Source: an uncultured Oscillospiraceae bacterium (GTDB taxonomy: Bacteria > Bacillota > Clostridia > Oscillospirales > Oscillospiraceae). From it: a stretch of DNA of 49,163 nucleotides. This document shows, in pieces, positions 1 through 8,428 of this stretch. The notes under the pieces were generated by a model. The model did not search any database. It was not told the origin of the DNA and worked only from the letters and a program-made list of their open reading frames with translations. The position numbers were made by a program, and so were the translations under genes. The stretch is from assembly GCA_910588105.1 (NCBI GenBank), contig CAJUQD010000020.1:1-49163 (forward strand), written 5' to 3'. Position 1 is the first letter of the stretch. Each line of letters opens with the position of its first letter.

Positions 1-446
1 GTGGGGGCGATGAACATGTTCTTGACGAAGTGGGCCTGCCACGCCACCTCCATGATGAAGCGCACGGCCATGCGGGAGTCGGGGTTGGCACCGCAGAACA
101 CATCCATTACGTACAGCTTCTTGTTGGACAGCTCTTTGATGGCCAGGGCCTTGCAGGCCTCCCATGCCTCCTGGGAGGCGGGCTTGTTGTCGTTTTTGAA
201 CTCATCGGAAGTCCACCACACGGTGTCCTTGGAGTTCTCATCCATGACGATGAACTTGTCCTTGGGGGAGCGGCCGGTATAGATGCCGGTCATCACGTTG
301 ACCGCGCCCAGCTCGGTCAGCTGGCCCTTCTCGAAGCCCTCCAGAGCGGGGTCCATCTCCGCCTCGAAGAGCTGCTCGTAGGTGGGATTGTAGATGATTT
401 CCTTAATCCCGGTAATGCCGTACTGTTCCAGACCGTAGGTTTCCAT
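1..446 (-). CDS. pckA: Phosphoenolpyruvate carboxykinase (ATP), 5' part only
   Basis: The gene runs off the left edge, so only the first 148 codons are present. It begins METYGLEQYGI. The fragment contains MTGIYTGRSPKDKFIV (about residues 50-66), the substrate-binding signature of ATP-dependent PEP carboxykinases, followed by a stretch ending AWQAHFVKNMFIAP. The enzyme interconverts oxaloacetate and PEP with ATP/ADP, in gluconeogenesis or, in anaerobes, in CO2 fixation toward C4 acids. The ATG at 446 is preceded by a GGAGGAAC ribosome site at 453-460. Nothing can be said about the C-terminal ATP-binding part. Identification is firm despite the truncation. Confidence 0.93.
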   Translation of the reverse strand, partial: METYGLEQYGITGIKEIIYNPTYEQLFEAEMDPALEGFEKGQLTELGAVNVMTGIYTGRSPKDKFIVMDENSKDTVWWTSDEFKNDNKPASQEAWEACKALAIKELSNKKLYVMDVFCGANPDSRMAVRFIMEVAWQAHFVKNMFIAP

Positions 447-754
447 AAGATAGTTCCTCCTCAAAATTATAGTGTATCAATGCAGCGCCATCCCCCGTGA
501 GCGGGAGCGGCGCGGGCCGATGGTACTGGTGGAAAACCCATATCCCACCAAGCACACAGTATAGCATAAATGCCCACTCAATTCCACGGCATTTTGCGCC
601 CGTATGTTAAACTTTCCACAAAATCGGCGTTTTCAACAACCCGTTTCCCGGCGGCGCCGGGGGAATGGGAGCACTTTGACGAAGGGCAAAATGGGGCGGG
701 CAGGGGGGCAAGGCCGGACTATCCATTGTCTGGAAAATCCTCCGAAGTAAAACA
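447..754. other. Intergenic stretch between pckA and ferredoxin
   Basis: This gap of about 300 bases holds the pckA ribosome site and candidate promoter at its left end. I see no gene in the remainder (about 590-750). It has a GC-rich tract around 640-700, but no coherent reading frame with a ribosome site on either strand. Confidence 0.5.
558..586 (-). promoter_or_regulatory. Candidate sigma-A promoter for pckA
   Basis: On the minus strand, TGGAAT (586-581) and TATACT (563-558) are separated by 17 bp, about 110 bp upstream of the pckA start. The -35 is a weak match. A closer TATAAT at 471-466 lies too near the ribosome site to be the functional -10. Confidence 0.35.
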
Positions 755-786
755 AATCCCCCGCCCTCCGAAGGGGGCGGGGGATT
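755..786 (-). terminator. Intrinsic terminator after the ferredoxin gene
   Basis: A 12-bp stem pairs 755-766 (AATCCCCCGCCC) with 775-786. On the minus strand it is followed by TTTGTTTTACTT. It lies 12 nt past the ferredoxin stop. Confidence 0.85.
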
Positions 787-798
787 TTGCGTCACAGC

Positions 799-969
799 TT
801 ACTCAGCGGAGATCGCGCCCATGGGGCAGGTGCCCTCGCAAGCGCCGCAGTCGATGCAGGCGCCGGCGTCGATGACCATGTGCTCGTCGCCCATGGAGAT
901 CGCGCCCACCGGGCAGGAGGACTCGCAAGCGCCGCAGGAGACGCAGGCGTCGCCAATTTTACGTGCCAT
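799..969 (-). CDS. 2[4Fe-4S] ferredoxin
   Basis: This 56-residue protein has two cluster-binding motifs of the form CxxCxxCxxxCP: CVSCGACESSCP near residue 9 and CIDCGACEGTCP near residue 37. That is the classic clostridial ferredoxin layout, a soluble low-potential carrier for anaerobic oxidoreductases. A longer reading frame starts at 1041. The ATG at 969 is preferred because it has a GGAGGTG ribosome site 8 nt upstream and gives the usual family length of 55-60 residues. The gene is monocistronic, with its own promoter and terminator. Confidence 0.95.
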   Translation of the reverse strand: MARKIGDACVSCGACESSCPVGAISMGDEHMVIDAGACIDCGACEGTCPMGAISAE

Positions 970-1013
970 GTAACATACACCTCCAACAAATGATGTGTTT
1001 TGAACCGTTTCCC

Positions 1014-1041
1014 ATTTTACCACATCTGCGGAAAATTGCAA
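1014..1041 (-). promoter_or_regulatory. Candidate promoter of the ferredoxin gene
   Basis: On the minus strand, TTGCAA (1041-1036) and TAAAAT (1019-1014) are 16 bp apart and about 45 nt upstream of the ferredoxin start. Confidence 0.5.
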
Positions 1042-1043
1042 TA

Positions 1044-1072
1044 TGAAATTTTGACCGGGGGAAATGTATAAT
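1044..1072 (+). promoter_or_regulatory. Candidate promoter of the Clp-type ATPase gene
   Basis: A consensus -10 TATAAT lies at 1067-1072, with a weak -35 (TGAAAT, 1044-1049) 17 bp upstream. It overlaps the divergent ferredoxin promoter region. Confidence 0.4.
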
Positions 1073-1138
1073 TCCGCTCAAAATTTCCCATCCTTGCCAA
1101 GTGACGAGATTCCCTGCCGGGACAAGGGGAGTGATCGC

Positions 1139-3232
1139 GTGGAGCGGCTGAGTATCTTTCAAAGATTGCGGGGTTTTTTTATGATGGATCGGGATAAGGG
1201 GCGCCAGCAGCCCCAGAACAATGCGGGCCGTCCGGGGGGCGACCACCAGGCCCTCTACCGGGAGGAACGGCCCAGGGCGCGGGAGGGGGCGGACACCCGC
1301 CTCACCGACCGCTTTTCCCGGGATCTGACCCGGATGGCGGCGCTGGGGGCGCTGGATCCGCTGGTGGGCCGGGAGCAGGAGGTGGGCCGGATCATCCAGA
1401 TCCTGGCCCGCCGGACGAAAAACAACCCCGCGCTGATCGGCGAGCCCGGCGTGGGCAAGACCGCCGTGGCGGAGGGGCTGGCACTGCGGATGGCCTCCGG
1501 GGCGGTGCCCGAGCCCCTGCGGGGCAAGCGGCTTTTGAGCCTGGATCTGGTGTCCATGGTGGCGGGCACCAAGTACCGGGGGGAGTTCGAGGAGCGGGTG
1601 AACCAGGTGCTCTCCGAGGTGCGCCGTGCGGGCAACGTGATTTTATTCCTGGACGAGCTGCACAATATCGTGGGAGCGGGGTCCGCCGAGGGGGCCATTG
1701 ACGCGGCCAACATCCTCAAGCCTGCCCTGAGCCGGGGGGAGATCCAGGTGGTAGGGGCCACCACCCTGGAGGAGTACCGCAAGTATATAGAAAAGGACGC
1801 GGCGCTGGAGCGGCGTTTCCAGCCCGTGAAGGTGGCCGAGCCCACCCCGGATCAGGCCAAGGCCATTCTGCGGGGGCTGCGCCGCCGGTACGAGGAGCAC
1901 CACGGCCTGACCATCTCCGATGGGGCCATCGACGCGGCGGTGGAGTTGTCCCAGCGTTATCTGCCCGACCGCTTCCTGCCCGACAAGGCCATCGACCTCA
2001 TCGACGAGGGGGCGGCCCGGATGCGGGTGGAGGAGGAGGTGCCCATTGCCCTGCGGGCGCTGTCCGACCGGGCGGAGCGGGCGGCCAGGGAGAAGGCCCA
2101 GGCCATCGCCATGCAGGACTTTGAGCGGGCGGCCATCCTCCGGGACGCGGAGGCGGACTTCCGCCGGGAGCTGGACCGGAAGCAGAGCCGCCAGAAGGGC
2201 GGCGGCGCCCACGAGCTGGGCCGGGAGGAGATCGCGGCGGTGCTGTCCCAGTGGACGGGCATCCCCCTGGAGTCCATCACCAAGGGGGAGGCGCGCCGCC
2301 TGCTGGAGCTGGAGGGGGAGCTCCACCGCCGGGTGGTGGGGCAGGACCGGGCGGTGTCCGCCGTGGCCGCCGCCATCCGCCGGGGCCGGGTGGGGCTGAA
2401 GGAGCCCAACCGCCCCATCGGGGTATTCCTCTTCCTGGGCCCCACCGGGGTAGGCAAGACGGAACTGTGCCGGGCGCTGGCGGCGGCGCTGTTCGGCAGC
2501 GAGGACGCCCTGATCCGCTTCGACATGTCCGAGTATATGGAAAAGCACGCCGCCTCCCGGCTGGTGGGCTCCCCCCCGGGCTACGTGGGCCATGAGGAGG
2601 GGGGCCAGCTCACCGAGCAGGTGCGCCGCCGCCCCTGGTCGGTGGTGCTGTTCGACGAGATTGAGAAGGCCCATGACGATTTGCAGAATATCCTCCTCCA
2701 GGTGATGGAGGACGGCCAGCTCACCGACGGCCAGGGGAGAAAGGCGGACTTCCGCAACACGGTGGTGGTGCTCACCTCCAACGTGGGTGCCCAGAAGCTG
2801 GTGAGCAAGTCGCCCCCGCTGGGCTTCGCCGGGGGGAGCTCCGACGACAGGCGGAAGGAGGCGGTGATGGCCGAGCTGAAGGGCCGGTTCAAGCCGGAGT
2901 TCCTCAACCGCCTGGACGAGGTGATCCTGTTTGACCGCCTGGAGCGGCGGGATCTGGAGCGCATCGCCCTGCGGCTGCTGGGGGGCGTCCGGGAGCGGCT
3001 GGACCAGCTGGGGGTGGAGCTGGACGCCAAGTGGGAGGCGGTGACCCTGCTGGCCGACCCGGGCGCGGAGCGGGAGCAGGGGGCACGGCCCATCCGCCGG
3101 GCGGTGCGCCGCCGTGTGGAGGAGCCCGCGGCCGACCTGCTGTTGTCCGAGCGGCTGTGCGCAGGGGACACCCTGTGCCTGGCCGTGGAGCGGGAGGACA
3201 TTGTGCTGCGGGCGGAGAAGCGGGAGGTCTGA
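1139..3232 (+). CDS. Clp-type AAA+ unfoldase (ClpC/ClpE-like) without an N-terminal domain
   Basis: The protein is about 697 residues with two AAA+ modules. D1 has Walker A GEPGVGKTA (about residue 100) and Walker B VILFLDELHN (about 167). A short middle region carries a UVR-like helix (QDFERAAILRDAEADFRREL, about 325-345). D2 has GPTGVGKTE (about 434) and VVLFDEIEKAH (about 502). The LGF tripeptide near residue 561 sits where ClpC/ClpE carry their ClpP-docking loop, so a protease partnership is likely. There is no Clp_N repeat domain and no ClpE-type zinc finger ahead of D1. I chose the GTG at 1139, which has AGGGGAG 8 nt upstream. The ATG at 1181 is the alternative, removing 14 residues. 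No clp operon partner is nearby. Confidence 0.88.
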   Translation: MERLSIFQRLRGFFMMDRDKGRQQPQNNAGRPGGDHQALYREERPRAREGADTRLTDRFSRDLTRMAALGALDPLVGREQEVGRIIQILARRTKNNPALIGEPGVGKTAVAEGLALRMASGAVPEPLRGKRLLSLDLVSMVAGTKYRGEFEERVNQVLSEVRRAGNVILFLDELHNIVGAGSAEGAIDAANILKPALSRGEIQVVGATTLEEYRKYIEKDAALERRFQPVKVAEPTPDQAKAILRGLRRRYEEHHGLTISDGAIDAAVELSQRYLPDRFLPDKAIDLIDEGAARMRVEEEVPIALRALSDRAERAAREKAQAIAMQDFERAAILRDAEADFRRELDRKQSRQKGGGAHELGREEIAAVLSQWTGIPLESITKGEARRLLELEGELHRRVVGQDRAVSAVAAAIRRGRVGLKEPNRPIGVFLFLGPTGVGKTELCRALAAALFGSEDALIRFDMSEYMEKHAASRLVGSPPGYVGHEEGGQLTEQVRRRPWSVVLFDEIEKAHDDLQNILLQVMEDGQLTDGQGRKADFRNTVVVLTSNVGAQKLVSKSPPLGFAGGSSDDRRKEAVMAELKGRFKPEFLNRLDEVILFDRLERRDLERIALRLLGGVRERLDQLGVELDAKWEAVTLLADPGAEREQGARPIRRAVRRRVEEPAADLLLSERLCAGDTLCLAVEREDIVLRAEKREV

Positions 3233-3247
3233 GCGGTCAAAATCGCG

Positions 3248-3280
3248 AAAGCACAGGGGACGCCGCGTCCCCTGTGCTTT
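3248..3280 (+). terminator. Bidirectional intrinsic terminator
   Basis: A perfect 15-bp stem (3248-3262 with 3266-3280) has a 3-nt loop and is followed by TTTT on the plus strand and AAAG-flanked sequence on the minus side. It serves the Clp-type gene and, in reverse, the small gene ending at 3289. Confidence 0.88.
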
Positions 3281-3288
3281 TCTCCGGC

Positions 3289-3453
3289 TTATTGGCGGGG
3301 CGCATCCCCCGGTTCCCTGGGGAGGGCGGTCAATTTCGGCGATGGTTCCGAAATAGTTAGCTCCTCGCAGTCCTGTTGCGCTTTGACCAGGATGTCGATT
3401 GCCTGAGTGGTCGCCCGAAACAGTTTGAAATACATCTCTTTATAATCTGTCAT
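3289..3453 (-). CDS. Small conserved hypothetical protein (54 aa)
   Basis: The product begins MTDYKEMYFKLFRATTQAID and continues as an acidic, mostly helical peptide. I recognise the opening as a type seen in short uncharacterised Firmicutes proteins next to Xre regulators, but I know no function. The ATG at 3453 has GGGGTGAG just upstream and a very good promoter (TTGATT, 17 bp, TATAAT). A longer in-frame start at 3627 would run through that promoter and into the divergent gene, so I reject it. The gene is divergent from the Xre gene at 3536, which makes it a probable target of that repressor. Confidence 0.7.
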   Translation of the reverse strand: MTDYKEMYFKLFRATTQAIDILVKAQQDCEELTISEPSPKLTALPREPGDAPRQ

Positions 3454-3471
3454 CCCGCTCACCCCAACTTG

Positions 3472-3500
3472 ATTATAGGACAATTTAATCCTAAAATCAA
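3472..3500 (-). promoter_or_regulatory. Promoter of the 54-aa gene, overlapped by direct repeats
   Basis: On the minus strand, TTGATT (3500-3495) and a perfect TATAAT (3477-3472) are separated by 17 bp. One copy of a 12-bp direct repeat overlaps the -10, which fits repression by the neighbouring Xre protein. Confidence 0.7.
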
Positions 3501-3511
3501 TAGGACAATTT
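3475..3511. promoter_or_regulatory. Candidate Xre operator: two direct repeats
   Basis: The 12-mer ATAGGACAATTT occurs at 3475-3486 and again at 3500-3511. The repeat period is 25 bp, about 2.5 helical turns. Both copies lie in the divergent region between the 54-aa gene and the Xre gene. A TTGACA overlaps the end of the second copy and faces the Xre gene, but no well-spaced -10 follows it. Confidence 0.5.
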
Positions 3512-3535
3512 GACATAATTTTTTGGGTGATAATT

Positions 3536-3769
3536 ATGTCCAGGCTCCGTAAACTGCGCAAAAAGCGCGGATATACGCAGATTAAAATGCAGATGCTCAC
3601 CGGTATTGACCAGAGCGCGTACTCCAAAATTGAGCGCGGGGAACGCTATATGTCCTTTGAGCAGTGCAAGCGGATCGCGCTGGCGCTGGGCACCAGTATG
3701 GATTATCTGGCGGGCCTTACCGACCAGACCGAGCCCTACCCCAGGCCGGACAGCATGGCGGACGGGTAA
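3536..3769 (+). CDS. Xre-family helix-turn-helix regulator (77 aa)
   Basis: Almost the whole 77-residue protein is one HTH_3/Cro-CI domain. LRKLRKKRGYTQIKMQMLTG forms the first helices, QSAYSKIERGERYMSFEQCK covers the recognition helix and turn, and ALGTSMDYLAGLTD is the usual closing motif. The ATG at 3536 has GGGTGA 7 nt upstream. A GTG nine bases earlier is a less likely start. There is no separate ligand or multimerisation domain, so it probably acts as a small dimeric repressor of itself and the divergent 54-aa gene. It may be a phage or mobile-element relic, but no other phage gene is adjacent. Confidence 0.88.
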   Translation: MSRLRKLRKKRGYTQIKMQMLTGIDQSAYSKIERGERYMSFEQCKRIALALGTSMDYLAGLTDQTEPYPRPDSMADG

Positions 3770-3780
3770 CGCACAGGGAA

Positions 3781-3807
3781 AGGCCCCGGCGCGAAGCGCC
3801 GGGGCCT
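3781..3807. terminator. Shared terminator between the Xre gene and iscU
   Basis: A perfect 12-bp GC-rich stem (3781-3792 with 3796-3807) with a GAA loop lies between two converging genes. Short T-tracts flank it on either strand. Confidence 0.75.
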
Positions 3808-3811
3808 CGGT

Positions 3812-4238
3812 TTATTCCTGGAGGTTATGCTCGTGGCAGCAGGAGCAGTCGCCGTTACAGAACTGCTCGGGCTCGTAGGCAATGCCGTTTTTGTCGTAGT
3901 AGTCCTTGATGGCGGCGCGCACCGCCTCCTCCGCCAGCACGGAACAGTGGATTTTGTGGGCGGGCAGGCCGTCCAGCGCCTCCACCACCGCCTGGTTGGT
4001 GAGAGTAAGGGCCTCCTCCACCTTCTTGCCCTTGATGAGCTCGGTGGCCATAGAGCTGGTGGCGATGGCGCTGCCGCAGCCGAAGGTCTCGAACTTCACG
4101 TCCACGATGACGCCGTCCTCAATCTTGAGGTACATTTTCATGATGTCGCCGCATTTGGCGTTGCCCACCTCGCCTACGCCGTCGGCGTCGGCAATCTCGC
4201 CCACGTTGCGGGGGTTGCGGAAGTGGTCCATCACCTTT

Positions 4239-4252
<14 letters not shown>
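3812..4252 (-). CDS. iscU: Fe-S cluster assembly scaffold, IscU/NifU N-terminal type
   Basis: The 146-residue protein opens MLYSEKVMDHFRNPRNVGEI, typical of IscU-type scaffolds. It holds the three cluster-ligand cysteines in their usual settings: GNAKCGDIM (about 31-39), TFGCGSAIA (about 57-65) and KIHCSVLAE (about 100-108). The extra C-terminal cysteines (CNGDCSCCHEH) are common in clostridial NifU-like proteins. It builds [2Fe-2S]/[4Fe-4S] clusters on sulfur delivered by the desulfurase encoded just upstream. The start codon overlaps the 3' end of that gene by 14 nt, so the two are translationally coupled. No iscR, hscA or hscB is in the unit. Confidence 0.93.
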
Positions 4253-5426
<1,174 letters not shown>

Positions 5427-5524
5427 GATGTGTTCCATCTCCTTATCGTAAGCGTCCGAGCCGTCGTGGGCGCCTTGCCGCGCGCCGCGAACAGGCGGGC
5501 GTGATATCTTTTGCTGCCGCACAA

Positions 5525-5553
5525 ATCATATCGTAAAAAGCATACCTTGTCAA
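5525..5553 (-). promoter_or_regulatory. Strong sigma-A promoter for iscS-iscU
   Basis: On the minus strand, a perfect TTGACA (5553-5548) and TATGAT (5530-5525) are separated by exactly 17 bp, leaving a leader of about 90 nt before iscS. Confidence 0.8.
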
Positions 5554-5706
5554 TAGGAATTGTGGAAATTCTTATGGGCGCTTTCATAGGATTCCCAGGC
5601 GGCGGAAAATTAAAACCGTGGGGGAGCGGAGGGCACAGCTTCTGAGAGGGGCTTTCCTTTTGGAGCGGGGTATGGTATAATCTGTTTCATAAAGGAGGGA
5701 AGCGAC

Positions 5707-6429
5707 ATGACGGCCCAGGAGCAATTGCAGCAGTGGATCAAGGACAGCGGCAATGTGGTCTTTTTCGGCGGGGCGGGCGTGTCCACCGAGAGCGGCATCC
5801 CGGATTTCCGCAGCGTGGACGGGCTGTACAGCCAGAAGTACGACCAGCCGCCGGAGAGCATTCTCAGCCATACCTATTTTGTGGGACACACCGGGGATTT
5901 CTATCGGTTTTACCGGGACAAGATGCTCTGCCTGGACGCCAAGCCCAACGCCGCCCACCAAAAGCTGGCCCAGCTGGAGCGGGCGGGCAGGCTCAAGGCG
6001 GTGGTCACCCAGAATATCGATGGGCTGCACCAGATGGCGGGCAGCCAGGTGGTGTATGAGCTCCACGGCTCGGTTCACCGCAACTACTGCACGAAATGCC
6101 GCGCCTTTTATGGGGCGGATTTCATCCAAACGGGGGAGGGCGTACCCCTGTGCCCGGTGTGCGGCGGCCTGGTAAAGCCGGACGTGGTACTCTATGAGGA
6201 GGGGCTGGACCAGGACACGGTGGAGGGCGCGGTGCGGGCCATCGCCCGGGCGGATGTGCTCATCGTGGGGGGAACCTCCCTGGTGGTGTACCCTGCGGCG
6301 GGGCTTATCGACTATTACCAAGGGAGAAAGCTGGTCCTCATCAACCGGGATCCCACTCCCTACGACGGACGGGCGGATCTGGTGATCCATGACTCCATCG
6401 GCAAGGTGCTGGGAGGGATAGAGGTATGA
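5707..6429 (+). CDS. cobB: NAD-dependent protein deacylase, sirtuin (CobB-like)
   Basis: A 240-residue Sir2-family protein. It has the NAD-binding motif GGAGVSTESGIPDFRS (about 20-35), TQNIDGLHQMAG (about 101-112), and the catalytic histidine in ELHGSVHRNYC (about 118-128). The Zn site has two Cys pairs, CTKC and CPVC. GGTSLVVYPAAGL and LVLINRDPTPYDGRADL complete the cofactor pocket. It removes acyl groups from lysine using NAD+. AAGGAGGG lies 7 nt before the ATG, and a TATAAT at 5676-5681 is the probable -10. The stop overlaps the next start by 4 nt (ATGA), so it is coupled to the CPBP protease. Confidence 0.95.
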   Translation: MTAQEQLQQWIKDSGNVVFFGGAGVSTESGIPDFRSVDGLYSQKYDQPPESILSHTYFVGHTGDFYRFYRDKMLCLDAKPNAAHQKLAQLERAGRLKAVVTQNIDGLHQMAGSQVVYELHGSVHRNYCTKCRAFYGADFIQTGEGVPLCPVCGGLVKPDVVLYEEGLDQDTVEGAVRAIARADVLIVGGTSLVVYPAAGLIDYYQGRKLVLINRDPTPYDGRADLVIHDSIGKVLGGIEV

Positions 6430-7346
6430 ATGAAAGAGACGGGGAAATAAAGGGGGGCGCGGGAAGCAGGGCGGTTCAGGTGCTGATTGCTCTGGGCAAG
6501 AGCGTGTGCTACCTGGCGCTGTTCCTGGGTATGCAGGTGCTGGTGGTTCTGCCGGTGGCTGTGGCTGCCGGGGTGCAGTCGGCGCTGGGCAACTGGGAGA
6601 CGGCGGAGCAGCTGTACAGCGTGCTTTATGAAAGCGCCACGGCCCTCACGGCGGTGTCCGGGCTGTTTACCATTGCGGCGGTTCTCCTGTTCTACCTGAT
6701 CCGGCGGGAAAAGCTGGAGGAATCCCTGTGGCTCCGGCGGGTGGAGGGTCCGGGCCTGCTGGCCGGGGCGGCGCTGGCCCCGGCGCTGTACCTGGGAATC
6801 ACTGTGGCAATGATGGCACTTCCCGAGGCGTGGATGGACAGCTATGCCGAGGCGTCCGCCAGTGTGGGCGACGGCGGCGTAGGCGGAGCCATTGCGGTGG
6901 TGCTGGTGGCCCCGGTGGTGGAGGAATTTATTTTCCGGGGGCTCATAATGACCCGGCTGGCGCGGGCAATGCCCGGGCGGCTGGCCGCTGCGCTGTCCGC
7001 CGCTGTTTTCGGGGCGTGCCACGGACACCCGGTCTGGTTTGCTTATGCCTTTGTGCTGGGGGTGGTGTTCGGGCTGATGGATCTGCGGCTGGGCTCCATC
7101 TGGCCGTCCATTCTGGCCCACATGGTGTTTAACGCTATTGGACAGGTATTCAGCCTGCTGCCGGAGGACGATGGGGTGGTCATGGGGGCTTATCTGGCGC
7201 TGCTGGCGGTGGCCGTCGTACTCCCCATCCTGGCCCGGAAGGGGGTTAAGGCCCTGTTCCGGCCCGCCCCCAGGCCGCTTCCGGCCCAGGAGGGAGGGCG
7301 GCCCGCCCAACCCAGAAACGATGATTGGAATCCCTGGGACGAATGA
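6426..7346 (+). CDS. CPBP-family intramembrane metalloprotease
   Basis: The 306-residue membrane protein has several hydrophobic segments. It carries the CPBP (Abi/CAAX protease-like) signature VVEEFIFRGLIMTRL (about residues 161-175), with the EExxxR glutamates and arginine. FGACHGHPVWF (about 195) and ILAHMVFNAIG (about 229) supply the second and third motif histidines and asparagine. A polar, proline-rich cytoplasmic tail follows (about 281-306). Family members process prenylated proteins, peptides or bacteriocin leaders; nothing here identifies the substrate. It is translationally coupled to the sirtuin, a pairing I cannot explain. Confidence 0.9.
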   Translation: MNERDGEIKGGAGSRAVQVLIALGKSVCYLALFLGMQVLVVLPVAVAAGVQSALGNWETAEQLYSVLYESATALTAVSGLFTIAAVLLFYLIRREKLEESLWLRRVEGPGLLAGAALAPALYLGITVAMMALPEAWMDSYAEASASVGDGGVGGAIAVVLVAPVVEEFIFRGLIMTRLARAMPGRLAAALSAAVFGACHGHPVWFAYAFVLGVVFGLMDLRLGSIWPSILAHMVFNAIGQVFSLLPEDDGVVMGAYLALLAVAVVLPILARKGVKALFRPAPRPLPAQEGGRPAQPRNDDWNPWDE

Positions 7347-7350
7347 AGGA

Positions 7351-7379
7351 AATCCCCGCGGCACACCGCCGCGGGGATT
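7351..7379 (+). terminator. Hairpin after the CPBP gene
   Basis: An 11-bp stem (AATCCCCGCGG, 7351-7361, with 7369-7379) lies 4 nt past the stop. There is no clean T-tract, so termination may be partial. Confidence 0.6.
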
Positions 7380-7417
7380 CTATACCACAGAATTTATTGA
7401 AAAACAATAAAAAATAC

Positions 7418-7446
7418 TTGACAAACGATATCGACTGTGATAGGCT
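7418..7446 (+). promoter_or_regulatory. Promoter and possible operator of the DUF2975/HTH unit
   Basis: TTGACA (7418-7423) is followed after 17 bp by a poor -10 (TAGGCT, 7441-7446), preceded by TGTGA. The palindrome CGATATCG (7426-7433) sits in the spacer. It is a plausible binding site for the small HTH protein encoded downstream. Confidence 0.45.
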
Positions 7447-7468
7447 CTGGAGCAAGAGGTGGTTGGAA

Positions 7469-8059
7469 ATGGAGCGGACTTCCGTACAGAAGCTGGCCCG
7501 TGCGCTGCGGGTGATGGTGATGGTGGTTTTCGTCTGCAATCTCATCACACTGTTTTTTGTGCCCGCCCTGGCGGCGATGTTTACGGAGAACCGGTGGGAT
7601 GGGCAGACCATGGCGCGGCTCTTGACGGGGGAGAGAATAGGGTTTTGGATGAGTTTTACCATTCATAGCTGGAATCCCGTTATCTGGATGCTGGCGCTGA
7701 CGGCGGACGACCTGTATTGGCCGGTATTGTCCCTGTTTCTGCTGTCCTGCGGCGTGTGCACCGCCGTCATCCTCTGGCAGGGCAGGCGGGTGCTGGACAC
7801 CATCCTGAAAGGGGACCCCTTTGTGATGGACAACGCCAAAAGCATGAAAACTGCGGCGATGTGCTGCTTTGCCATATCCGGGGCGGCGCTGGCGCGGCTG
7901 GCCTGGGGGTTCGCCTATTATCGGAGCATCGCCCCGCTGCTCACCTACAACGCCCTGTTCGTCCCGATCTTTCTGATGGGCGGGCTGTTGTTCCTGGTGA
8001 TGTCTGCCCTGTTCCGGCAGGCCGCCGGGATTAAGGCGGAAAACGACCTGACCATCTAG
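7469..8059 (+). CDS. DUF2975 membrane protein
   Basis: A 196-residue protein with four hydrophobic segments (about residues 15-36, 65-85, 87-107 and 135-180). It ends with the DUF2975 signature: GDPFVMDNAKSMKTAAMCCF near residue 113-132 and the C-terminal FRQAAGIKAENDLTI. Members typically sit beside a short Xre-type HTH gene, as here, and are thought to form a membrane-linked regulatory pair. The biochemical role is unknown. The reading frame extends upstream to 7325, but that part crosses a terminator and promoter. The ATG at 7469 has AGGTGG about 7 nt before it. Confidence 0.88.
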   Translation: MERTSVQKLARALRVMVMVVFVCNLITLFFVPALAAMFTENRWDGQTMARLLTGERIGFWMSFTIHSWNPVIWMLALTADDLYWPVLSLFLLSCGVCTAVILWQGRRVLDTILKGDPFVMDNAKSMKTAAMCCFAISGAALARLAWGFAYYRSIAPLLTYNALFVPIFLMGGLLFLVMSALFRQAAGIKAENDLTI

Positions 8060-8060
8060 G

Positions 8061-8137
8061 GGGCGGCGTATGGCGGATATCCTGCATTTCCGTCCCCGCA
8101 GGGGGCGGAAAGCCTTCAAGGAGGGCGGCGTATGGCG
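8061..8137 (+). repeat. Duplicated ribosome-site/start region with hairpin between copies
   Basis: The 15-mer GGGCGGCGTATGGCG occurs at 8061-8075 and 8123-8137. The second copy is the start of the HTH gene. Between them an 11-bp hairpin (8087-8097 with 8101-8111, one G-U pair) could affect read-through or translation. Confidence 0.6.
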
Positions 8138-8347
8138 ATTCTTGTGAACCTGGACGTGATGATGGCCAAGCGGAAGATGTCCCTGGGGGAGCTGTCCCAG
8201 CGGGTGGACGTGACCATGGCCAACCTGTCCATTTTGAAAAACAACAAGGCCAAGGCGGTGCGCTTTTCCACCCTGGCCGCCGTCTGCAAGGCGCTGGACT
8301 GCCAGCCGGGGGACATTCTGGAATACGTCCCTGACGGGGAGGACTGA
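8132..8347 (+). CDS. Small Xre-type HTH regulator (YozG-like)
   Basis: The 71-residue single-domain HTH protein opens MAILVNLDVMMAKRKMSLGE. VTMANLSILKNNKAKAVRFS covers the recognition helix, and LDCQPGDILEYVPDGED is the closing motif. This short class usually partners DUF2975 proteins. The gene lies 72 nt after the DUF2975 stop in the same transcript, so autoregulation of the pair is the likely role. GGAGGGCGGCG gives the ribosome site. Confidence 0.9.
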   Translation: MAILVNLDVMMAKRKMSLGELSQRVDVTMANLSILKNNKAKAVRFSTLAAVCKALDCQPGDILEYVPDGED

Positions 8348-8370
8348 AACAAGATCAAAAAGACCGCGTG

Positions 8371-8394
8371 GCCGCCCCCGGTCATGGGGGCGGC
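8371..8394 (+). terminator. Intrinsic terminator of the DUF2975/HTH unit
   Basis: A 9-bp stem GCCGCCCCC (8371-8379 with 8386-8394) is followed by TTTTT. Confidence 0.85.
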
Positions 8395-8428
8395 TTTTTG
8401 CGGCCCAACGCGAAAAGGAGAATACAAC

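Noticed and set aside
466..471. TATAAT as the pckA -10
   Set aside because: It is only about 20 nt from the start codon, so transcription would begin in the ribosome site.
8070..8147. 25-codon leader peptide gene
   Set aside because: It arises from duplication of the downstream start region and encodes an Arg-rich peptide with no support. Kept only as a finding.
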